Assembly: GCA_002506905.1 (NCBI GenBank)
Contig: DAYM01000003.1
Span: forward strand, 107,349 to 114,093
DNA from: Methanomassiliicoccaceae archaeon UBA328
GTDB taxonomy: Archaea > Thermoplasmatota > Thermoplasmata > Methanomassiliicoccales > Methanomethylophilaceae
Direction of reading: 5' to 3'
DNA: 6,745 nucleotides
Shown: in pieces, positions 1-5,124 of the stretch
Numbering within the stretch: position 1 is the stretch's first letter
Layout: the number at the start of each line of letters is the position of its first letter
The notes under the pieces: model-generated
Database searches by the model: none
What the model saw: only the letters and a program-made list of their open reading frames with translations
Told to the model about the DNA's origin: nothing
Program-made: the position numbers and the translations under genes

Positions 1-1
1 G

Positions 2-133
2 ATGTTCGATGCGCTCAGCAGGAAGGCGGGATTGCGCACGGATGCATGGAAAGAGCCTGGAGTACGCGTATGGACGTTCAGAGGGGAGATATTCTCCGAG
101 ACCGAGCCATACGGAAGGGCGGAGAGGAGATAA
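2..133 (+). CDS. C-terminal end of an unidentified protein (5' end outside window)
   Basis: An open frame entering from the left edge encodes 43 residues and ends at TAA 131-133. It reads like real coding sequence, with a tract GVRVWTFRGEIF followed by a short charged tail. The stop overlaps the pyrC start (TAATG), and the last codons contain the pyrC ribosome binding site. Such an arrangement is typical of translationally coupled archaeal genes, so this is probably the upstream member of the pyrC operon. I do not recognise the family from so short a fragment. The pyrC frame is also open from base 1, but its ribosome binding site places the pyrC start at 133, leaving this frame as the better candidate for 1-130. 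Confidence 0.55.
   Translation: MFDALSRKAGLRTDAWKEPGVRVWTFRGEIFSETEPYGRAERR
121..128 (+). promoter_or_regulatory. ribosome binding site deciding the pyrC start
   Basis: GGAGAGGA lies 4 bases before ATG 133 and matches the 16S rRNA 3' end. No comparable purine-rich site precedes the in-frame ATG at 46 that would give a 29-residue extension. Confidence 0.6.
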
Positions 134-1404
134 TGGATATCGAGACGGTCATAGAGGGCAGGGCATTCGTCAACGGCGAGTTGTCATACACAGAGATCGG
201 GATCAGCGAAGGAAAGATCGTGGCCGTGGGCGGAATGGTCCGCGGAGGCGACGAGAGGATCGACGTGGGAACAAGCGGACTGATCCTTCCGGGATTCGTG
301 GATCCGCATGTGCACTTCAGGGACCCGGGAATGACCCAGAAGGAGGATTTCTCCACCGGGACGCTGTCTGCCGTTCACGGCGGCGTAACCTGTGTCCTCG
401 ACATGCCGAACACCAAACCGCCTGTTACAGACATAGATTCGCTGAGATCGAAGAAATCGATCGTAAGGGGAAGGGCATACACCGATTACGGGCTTATAGC
501 CGCGGTGACGCCCGGGTGCAGGATAGGAATGATGGCACCGTACGTCCCCGGATTCAAGTTATTCATGGGTTCGACCACCGGGAACATCCTGGTGAACGAC
601 GATGAGGATATCGCGGCCATAATGGAGGATATCCGCATCACCGGAAAGAGGCTGAGCGTCCACGCAGAGGATGACAGCATGATAATCAAAGGGGAGCAGG
701 AGAACTGCACCCGCGACCATCTGAGGGACCGTCCCGTCGAGGCGGAGCTCAACGCCATCAGGAGACTGGGACGTTACAGCGACTGCAAGATCAACATATG
801 CCACAACACTACGGCCGCAGGTCTGGAACTTGCTTCCTCTTACGGTTTCACCACCGAGGTGACGCTGCATCACCTGCTGTTCGATGTGGACAAGGATACC
901 ACGGCGGAATACAAGGTGAACCCTCCGATAAGGGACGCTCCCACAAGGGATGCCCTTTGGAATGCTTTCCTGAAGGGCAAGGCGACGATGTTCGGCACCG
1001 ATCATGCACCGCATACGCTGGCGGAGAAAACGGAGGACTTCGATTCCGCACCCGGAGGCATTCCCGGAGTGGAGACGACCATGCCCATGGTCATGAACAT
1101 GGTCAGGCAGCAGATGATCTCGCTTTCGATGGCGGTAAACATGGGTTCGGCCAACCCTGCCAAGGCATTCGATATCAACAAAGGCGGGATAGCCGTCGGA
1201 AAGGATGCCGATCTGGCGATCTTCGATCTGAGAAAGGTGTCGGAGATCGACGTCAAGAAGCTTCACAGCAAGGCGGGACATTCGCCGTACGGCGGAAAAC
1301 AGGCCGTTTTCCCCGATACAGTCATAATCAGGGGCGGGATACAGATGCAGGACGGCGAGTTCTGCGGGGACCGCATCGGAGAGGATATCTGTGGCAGATT
1401 ATGA
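133..1404 (+). CDS. pyrC: dihydroorotase (423 aa)
   Basis: Dihydroorotase interconverts N-carbamoyl-L-aspartate and dihydroorotate in cytoplasmic de novo pyrimidine synthesis. It belongs to the metal-dependent amidohydrolase superfamily. The metal-binding HxH is in DPHVHFRDPG (H59, H61). K142 in FKLFMGSTTG sits where a carboxylated bridging lysine occurs in many family members. Further metal or active-site candidates are H177 (SVHAED), H224 (ICHNTT) and D290 in GTDHAPH. The substrate-contacting FRDPG and MPNTKPP motifs are present. Its 423 aa is normal for the long (class I) family. The start at 133 is chosen because a strong ribosome binding site precedes it and because the protein then begins right at the N-terminal beta strands. 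Its end overlaps the next gene by 14 bp. Identification is secure; the exact metal ligand set is inferred from family pattern. Confidence 0.93.
   Translation: MDIETVIEGRAFVNGELSYTEIGISEGKIVAVGGMVRGGDERIDVGTSGLILPGFVDPHVHFRDPGMTQKEDFSTGTLSAVHGGVTCVLDMPNTKPPVTDIDSLRSKKSIVRGRAYTDYGLIAAVTPGCRIGMMAPYVPGFKLFMGSTTGNILVNDDEDIAAIMEDIRITGKRLSVHAEDDSMIIKGEQENCTRDHLRDRPVEAELNAIRRLGRYSDCKINICHNTTAAGLELASSYGFTTEVTLHHLLFDVDKDTTAEYKVNPPIRDAPTRDALWNAFLKGKATMFGTDHAPHTLAEKTEDFDSAPGGIPGVETTMPMVMNMVRQQMISLSMAVNMGSANPAKAFDINKGGIAVGKDADLAIFDLRKVSEIDVKKLHSKAGHSPYGGKQAVFPDTVIIRGGIQMQDGEFCGDRIGEDICGRL
1378..1384 (+). promoter_or_regulatory. ribosome binding site supporting a GTG start
   Basis: GGAGAGG ends 6 bases before GTG 1391, inside the end of pyrC. 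It supports the non-ATG start of the cysteine-cluster gene. The nearby ATG at 1401 is in a different frame. Confidence 0.6.
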
Positions 1405-2512
1405 GGTTGATTATTCGGATATTGCAGGAAGGAAGGTAGAATGCCCGGAGGGGTGCGGTATGTGCTGCCTCTGTCAGCCGGAAGTGCTTCCGGAGGAGAG
1501 GGCGTTCTTCAGGGAGAACTATCCCGAGAGGATGATCAAGACGCGCGGCCCGGATGCCCACTTCGCGCTGGCGATGAAGAAAGGATGCGGATCATGCGTG
1601 TTCCTTTCCGACGGAAAAAGAAAGTGCCAGGTATACGATCATAGGACCGCATACTGCAGGCAGTATCCTTTCCACCTCTACCTCAGCGACAGGGTCAAGG
1701 TCGAGCTCGACATGTCCTGCAGAGGCGTATGGACCGGCAACGGGACGGATGCAATGGCAGAGGCCAAGGACATAGTCGCAAAGGCCGACAGAAGGATCGT
1801 CTCCACTCTCCGCGAGTCCAGGGCGGTATACAGCCAGTTCTACGCGAACTGCAAGGAGGCGGGTATCCTTTCGGACCAGTCGATCCTCAGGATGTCCGTG
1901 TCCGAGAATCTGTCTAATTTTGCAGATCTGGGTTATCTGAGCAAAGTGATGGAGTTATCTCAAATGGAACCTGTCATGAGCCTTTCCGGAGTGCAGAAAG
2001 AGGTCAGGCCGGACATGCCCGAACTGGAGATAGCCGCCAGGGAATCCGCATTGGATTCAATGGCCACGAACGACCCCCTCAATGCACCTGTCTATTGCGA
2101 TCCGGAATGGAACTGGAACGTCTTCATGGCGAAGGACGAGAACATCGTCTGGAACATTCTCACGGATTCCGGAGATCTTGTACAGAAAGGCTCCGCGGAA
2201 GCATCCGAGATCCCCCTGAAACCTCTGGAAGAGGATGGGGCCAAGGTGCTTGCGGATTACATCAGGATACTCAACGGCAGGGACAGCTTCATGGGAAGCG
2301 TCTTCTCCCTCATCGACTACAATGATTACGAGGATGACATGGCAAATGCGTATTACGGATGTCTTTCGGTGACCGTTCTCGACCTCATGTGGAGGGCATC
2401 CATGTTGGACCACTTCACAAAATGCGGTATGGGAGCAAAAGGAATACAGGAAGCCGTCATCTTCTACGACATGGACCGTTTGGATGCGCCTGCTATCGGA
2501 GCGTTTGTCTGA
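1391..2512 (+). CDS. YkgJ-family cysteine-cluster protein with long C-terminal region (373 aa)
   Basis: The N-terminal ~110 residues carry the CxxCxxCC-type signature of the YkgJ/UPF0153 family, thought to bind a zinc or iron-sulfur centre. C18, C22, C25, C26 and C28 lie in CPEGCGMCCLC; C66, C69, C79, C89 and C110 follow, including the typical CQVYDHRTAYCRQYPF block. The remaining ~260 residues, with a tryptophan-rich stretch near 239-242 (EWNW), match nothing I recognise. Many family members are much shorter, so this is an extended form. No membrane segment or signal peptide is seen. The GTG start has a good ribosome binding site and overlaps pyrC by 14 bp, implying coupled expression, but the family's biochemical role is not established. 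A metal-dependent role linked to pyrimidine synthesis would be guesswork. Confidence 0.85.
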   Translation: MADYEVDYSDIAGRKVECPEGCGMCCLCQPEVLPEERAFFRENYPERMIKTRGPDAHFALAMKKGCGSCVFLSDGKRKCQVYDHRTAYCRQYPFHLYLSDRVKVELDMSCRGVWTGNGTDAMAEAKDIVAKADRRIVSTLRESRAVYSQFYANCKEAGILSDQSILRMSVSENLSNFADLGYLSKVMELSQMEPVMSLSGVQKEVRPDMPELEIAARESALDSMATNDPLNAPVYCDPEWNWNVFMAKDENIVWNILTDSGDLVQKGSAEASEIPLKPLEEDGAKVLADYIRILNGRDSFMGSVFSLIDYNDYEDDMANAYYGCLSVTVLDLMWRASMLDHFTKCGMGAKGIQEAVIFYDMDRLDAPAIGAFV

Positions 2513-2527
2513 TCTTTTGCCCTTCTT
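2513..2527 (+). terminator. weak T-rich end of the pyrC operon
   Basis: TCTTTTGCCCTTCTT follows the stop codon directly. Archaeal RNA polymerase ends transcripts at oligo-T stretches, and a new promoter follows within 30 bases. The run is interrupted, so termination here would be leaky. Confidence 0.3.
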
Positions 2528-2553
2528 AGTATAAGTAAGACAATAAGAGAAGA

Positions 2554-2567
2554 CGAACCTTCAAATA
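2554..2567 (+). promoter_or_regulatory. BRE/TATA promoter of lsm-rpl37e-purF
   Basis: CGAACC followed by TTCAAATA resembles an archaeal BRE plus box A. The usual ~25-bp spacing puts transcription start near 2589, leaving a leader of about 12 bases before ATG 2601, just long enough to include GGTGG at 2590-2594. The layout parallels the promoter of the tRNA gene in this window. Confidence 0.55.
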
Positions 2568-2600
2568 CTAAATGCATTATGGAGAACTTGGTGGCTTAAC

Positions 2601-2816
2601 ATGATGAAACCATTATCAGTCCTAACTCAGGCGAATAACAAGAACGTTATCGTCGAGCTCAAAGGCAAAAGAGAGTACAGAGGCGTTCTTGACGGATATG
2701 ATCCGCATATGAATGTCGTGCTCAAGAATGCCGAGGAATTCCACGATGGTCAGTTCGTAAGGAAGATCAGTTTGGTCATTGTCCGCGGGGACAACGTAAT
2801 TTACATTTCACCATAA
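2601..2816 (+). CDS. archaeal Sm-like protein (LSm, 71 aa)
   Basis: This is an archaeal Sm protein, a small beta-barrel that assembles into rings (usually heptamers) that bind U-rich RNA and act in RNA metabolism. The whole protein is one Sm fold. The Sm1 motif is seen around GVLDGYDPHMNVVL (28-41) with the RNA-contacting D34 and N38. The Sm2 motif is IVRGDNVIYIS (60-70) with R62, G63, D64 and N65. Length is typical. Two ATG codons are adjacent (2601, 2604); 2601 is taken because GGTGG lies 6 bases before it. It is the first gene of an operon with rpl37e 14 bp downstream, a pairing that is widely conserved in archaea. Confidence 0.93.
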   Translation: MMKPLSVLTQANNKNVIVELKGKREYRGVLDGYDPHMNVVLKNAEEFHDGQFVRKISLVIVRGDNVIYISP

Positions 2817-2830
2817 AGGAGACGATTTAA

Positions 2831-3001
2831 ATGGGAACGGGAACAGCAGCACAGGGAAGACACAATTCGAACAAAACACACATCCCCTGCCGCAGGTGCG
2901 GAAAACGTTCGTATCACGCAAGGAAGGGTGTTTGCGCTTCATGCGGATACGGTAAGACTGCAAAGATGAGAACTTACGCTTGGGCAAAGCTCCGCGATTA
3001 A
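2831..3001 (+). CDS. rpl37e: 50S ribosomal protein L37e (56 aa)
   Basis: A short gene encoding a basic 56-aa protein of the large ribosomal subunit, family L37e (eL37), which binds 23S rRNA in archaea and eukaryotes. The N-terminal GTGTAAQGRHN is characteristic. A C4 zinc ribbon is formed by C20-x2-C23 (CRRC) and C35-x2-C38 (CASC), followed by the YGKTAKMRTYAWAK tail. Size matches the family. AGGAGA at 2817-2822, immediately after the lsm stop, is its ribosome binding site, 8 bases before ATG. The gene lies between lsm and purF with gaps of 14 and 9 bp, so the three are almost certainly co-transcribed. Confidence 0.95.
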   Translation: MGTGTAAQGRHNSNKTHIPCRRCGKRSYHARKGVCASCGYGKTAKMRTYAWAKLRD

Positions 3002-3010
3002 GTTGGTAAA

Positions 3011-4420
3011 ATGACGGGACCAGAGCACAAATGCGGTGTTGTGGGCATTGCTGCCTCGTACAACGTCGTTCCTGCGTTGCAGAAGTCCCTCATGATCATC
3101 CAGCACCGCGGACAGGAAAGCGCAGGCATTTCAGTTTTTAATGACAGCGGGATCCAGACCGTCAAGGACAACGGTCTGGTCCAAACCGCTTTGAGCAAGG
3201 ATAAACTCCAGGGTCTGGAGGGCAGCATCGGCATCGGCCATGTTAGATACTCCACGACCGGATCAAGGGGCGTAATGAACGCCCAGCCTTTTACGGTCAC
3301 ATCCAGTTTCGGTACCGTGGCCATCGCCCACAACGGCGACATTACCAATTACGGGGAGCTCAGAGAGAAGAACCTCGAGAGGGGAATGACCCTCCAGACC
3401 GATTCCGACACGGAACTGGCCACCAATATTCTCGTCAGGCACACCGTAGAGACCAGGGACCCCGCGAAGGCGATGAAGCTCACTATGTCGGAACTCGACG
3501 CTTCGTACGCCATGACGATCCTTATCAACAACAGACTTTTCGGTATCAGGGATCCGTACGGTCTCAGGCCGCTTTGCATAGGCAAGATCGACGGCGGGTA
3601 TATGCTCGTCTCGGAGAGTGCCGCCATAGACGCCCTCAGGGGAGAGTTCGTCAGGGACGTGCTTCCCGGGGAGATCGTCGAGATCACCAAGGACGGCGTG
3701 ATCTCCTACGGCGGACTCATGGACACCAAGCAGAAAGCGTACTGCATGTTCGAATGGGTCTATTTCGCAAGGCCGGACTCCCTCATAGACGGGAGAGAGG
3801 TCTACGACGTCAGGAAGAAGATAGGTATGATCCTCGCAAGGGAGCATCCCGCCGACGTGGACATCATCATGCCCGTTCCGGATTCGGGACGCGCCCATGC
3901 CATCGGATTCTCTATCGCTTCCGGAATCCCCTATGAAGAGGGATTCATGAAGAACCGTTTCGCCGAGAGGACGTTCATCCTTCCGGACCAGAAGGAGAGG
4001 GAGATGGCCGTCTCCATGAAGATGAACCCCATCAAGAGCACCGTCGCCGGTAAGCGTCTCCTTATTGTCGACGACAGCATAGTCAGGGGAACCACCCTGA
4101 AGAAGCTGATCTCCATGCTCAGGGACGCAGGCGCCAAAGAGGTCCACGTGCGCGTGGGAAGCCCGCCTGTGGTCGCTCCGTGCTATTACGGAGTGGACAT
4201 GAAGTCCAGGGACCAGTTCATCGCCAACCATCATTCCGTTGAAGAGATCAGGGACATCATCGGCGCCGACTCGCTCGGTTACATAAGCATCGACGGCCTG
4301 GTCGAGGCCATCGGCAAGCCCAAGAACGAGCTCTGCCTGGCATGTGTGAACGCGGAGTATCCCACACGCATCCCCGGCGAGAAGCAGAGATTCCAGTCCA
4401 CTCTGAACGTCAAGTACTGA
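3011..4420 (+). CDS. purF: amidophosphoribosyltransferase (469 aa)
   Basis: PurF transfers glutamine-derived ammonia to PRPP, giving 5-phosphoribosylamine, the committed step of purine synthesis. The class II glutaminase domain occupies roughly residues 8-235. C8, after the seven-residue leader MTGPEHK, is the expected nucleophile once the propeptide is removed; QHRGQESAGI (31-40) and HNGD (107-110) are typical. The phosphoribosyltransferase domain follows, with the PRPP loop LLIVDDSIVRGTT at 350-362. C245, C391, C442 and C445 (CLAC) match the four ligands of the structural 4Fe-4S cluster in the Bacillus-type enzyme, so this is the iron-sulfur, propeptide-processed form. The gene follows rpl37e by 9 bp with only a weak ribosome binding site, suggesting reliance on translation of the genes before it. 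Confidence 0.97.
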   Translation: MTGPEHKCGVVGIAASYNVVPALQKSLMIIQHRGQESAGISVFNDSGIQTVKDNGLVQTALSKDKLQGLEGSIGIGHVRYSTTGSRGVMNAQPFTVTSSFGTVAIAHNGDITNYGELREKNLERGMTLQTDSDTELATNILVRHTVETRDPAKAMKLTMSELDASYAMTILINNRLFGIRDPYGLRPLCIGKIDGGYMLVSESAAIDALRGEFVRDVLPGEIVEITKDGVISYGGLMDTKQKAYCMFEWVYFARPDSLIDGREVYDVRKKIGMILAREHPADVDIIMPVPDSGRAHAIGFSIASGIPYEEGFMKNRFAERTFILPDQKEREMAVSMKMNPIKSTVAGKRLLIVDDSIVRGTTLKKLISMLRDAGAKEVHVRVGSPPVVAPCYYGVDMKSRDQFIANHHSVEEIRDIIGADSLGYISIDGLVEAIGKPKNELCLACVNAEYPTRIPGEKQRFQSTLNVKY

Positions 4421-4447
4421 GATCCTATTTTCCGGTGTCCAACGCAT

Positions 4448-4465
4448 TGTTTTGTTTATTCTTTT
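4448..4465 (+). terminator. oligo-T terminator after purF
   Basis: A T-dominated stretch (TGTTTTGTTTATTCTTTT) begins 27 bases after the purF stop and lies just before the tRNA promoter. Oligo-T without a required hairpin is the usual archaeal intrinsic terminator. Confidence 0.5.
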
Positions 4466-4483
4466 GAAGGAAACATTTAATTA
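4466..4483 (+). promoter_or_regulatory. BRE/TATA promoter of tRNA-Ala
   Basis: GAAGGAAAC (purine-rich BRE) precedes TTTAATTA (4476-4483). Its centre is about 32 bases before the mature tRNA 5' end. Start at the usual ~25-bp spacing would leave a leader of roughly 5-8 bases for RNase P removal. Confidence 0.5.
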
Positions 4484-4511
4484 CAAACACTTAATGCACC
4501 GTATATCAACT

Positions 4512-4587
4512 GGGCAGGTAGATCAGTTGGAAGATCGCTACATTGGCATTGTAGAGGTCGCGAGTTCGAATCTCGCCCTGTCCACCA
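4512..4587 (+). tRNA. tRNA-Ala (anticodon GGC)
   Basis: A complete cloverleaf can be drawn. Acceptor 4512-4518 pairs with 4577-4583 and contains G3:U70, the alanine identity pair. The D stem is GATC/GATC (4521-4524, 4533-4536) around an 8-base loop with GG. The anticodon stem is 4538-4542/4550-4554 with loop TTGGCAT, anticodon GGC at 4545-4547, reading GCC. The variable loop is 5 bases and the T arm is 4560-4576 with loop TTCGAAT. The discriminator is A4584 and CCA is encoded at 4585-4587. No intron is present. A recombinase gene ends 36 bases downstream, so the 3' half probably served as an integration target while the tRNA stayed intact. Confidence 0.97.
4560..4587 (+). other. candidate attachment site (tRNA 3' end)
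   Basis: Integrases that use tRNA genes usually recombine within the T arm and acceptor 3' strand, and the element restores that sequence. Here a recombinase gene begins 36 bases past the encoded CCA, which is the expected geometry for the integrase-proximal junction. No second long copy of this sequence occurs in the window, so the crossover limits are unknown and the boundaries given are only the T arm plus 3' end. Confidence 0.35.
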
Positions 4588-4636
4588 CTACACCTTATCC
4601 AGACTGTCTAAAAATGTACAGGATCACTGTCCACCA
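4578..4636 (+). repeat. 10-bp direct repeat of the tRNA 3' terminus
   Basis: CTGTCCACCA at 4578-4587 (acceptor strand plus CCA of the tRNA) recurs exactly at 4627-4636, 49 bp later, overlapping the last codons of the recombinase gene. A shorter match, CTGTC, lies between them at 4604-4608. Ten bases at a recombinase target may be a core or binding site, or a trace of earlier insertion, but chance is not excluded. Confidence 0.5.
4610..4614 (-). terminator. T5 run downstream of the recombinase gene
   Basis: Five T bases on the - strand lie 9 bases past the recombinase stop codon, before transcription would enter the tRNA antisense. It is short, so a weak terminator at best. Confidence 0.25.
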
Positions 4637-5124
4637 TTGGACAACCATGAGTTCCTTGCGTTGTCTATGGCCTTATTGAGCCTCTTCCTGCTGTAGAATC
4701 CCTCCGTGGTCTTGGTGCTCGCATGTCCTATCAACACCGACACCGATTCGATATCGACGTCGCTGTCCAGATATCTCTGTCCGAACGTCCTGCGGCACAT
4801 GCGGAGATCGAATTTCACATCGAGATCGTCCTCCACAGTAGCCTTGATCCTGCGAATCGCGTTGCCGGAAAGATACCCGTCCGCGCTGTCTTTCGACGGA
4901 AAAAGCGCGTGTGAGTTCAGGTTATTGTCCACCAACCATTTTTTGCGTAGGACGAGGTACAGAGAGAGGATTTCGCGGACATCCGGATGCAGAGGAACGG
5001 TCCTCGGCAGGCCGTACGTCCCTTCTCCCTTGACGTGGATTATGTCGAAGGTCCACATCGTGGTGTCGACATCTTCGACATTTGCTAGACGGATCTCTTT
5101 GTTCCTGGTGCCGGTGGTGATCCC
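4624..5124 (-). CDS. tyrosine recombinase catalytic domain (out-of-frame C-terminal half of the chimeric recombinase)
   Basis: Reading from GGG at 5124 to the TGA at 4626-4624 gives 166 residues with the tyrosine recombinase (phage integrase) catalytic core. Numbered as residues 369-534 of the repaired protein: R375 in TTGTRNKEI (first catalytic Arg), K400 in VKGEG, R476-x-x-R479 in LRMCRRTF, H502 in LIGHAS and the nucleophile Y512 in EGFYSRKR. The usual His of HxxR is replaced by Arg. The frame has no suitable start before the first Arg; the first ATG (5058, MWTFD) would remove R375. Its missing N-terminal half lies in the overlapping frame that begins at 6227. It is therefore the back half of one protein separated by a one-base shift, not an independent gene. 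Such enzymes integrate and excise elements at tRNA genes. Confidence 0.85.
   Translation of the reverse strand, partial: GITTGTRNKEIRLANVEDVDTTMWTFDIIHVKGEGTYGLPRTVPLHPDVREILSLYLVLRKKWLVDNNLNSHALFPSKDSADGYLSGNAIRRIKATVEDDLDVKFDLRMCRRTFGQRYLDSDVDIESVSVLIGHASTKTTEGFYSRKRLNKAIDNARNSWLSNGGQ
4628..4643. repeat. 16-bp inverted repeat at the recombinase 3' end
   Basis: TGTCCACCATTGGACA consists of perfect 6-bp arms (TGTCCA/TGGACA) around CCAT. Its left arm is part of the repeated tRNA terminus, so the arrangement could be a dyad recombinase-binding site. In RNA it could form a small hairpin upstream of the - strand T5 run. It also encodes the last residues of the recombinase (SNGG), so coding constraint is another explanation. 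Confidence 0.5.

Noticed and set aside
46..132. N-terminal extension of dihydroorotase to the ATG at 46
   Set aside because: No ribosome binding site, residues unlike the family, and a different frame across 2-130 looks like the true upstream gene; a strong site precedes ATG 133.
3263..4447. 394-codon open frame antisense to purF
   Set aside because: purF is certain on the other strand; the antisense product is His/Asp/Gly-rich mirror sequence of GC-rich codons with no recognisable motif. The same applies to the antisense frame at 559-1281 within pyrC.
4452..4679. 75-codon + strand frame across the tRNA
   Set aside because: It runs through the whole tRNA-Ala gene and its promoter, so it cannot be a sensible protein gene.
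5043..5087. Pyrrolysine readthrough of the TAG at 5087-5085
   Set aside because: Methanomassiliicoccales can decode TAG as pyrrolysine, but reading on gives only about 14 more codons before TAA at 5045-5043 and does not restore the tyrosine catalytic domain.
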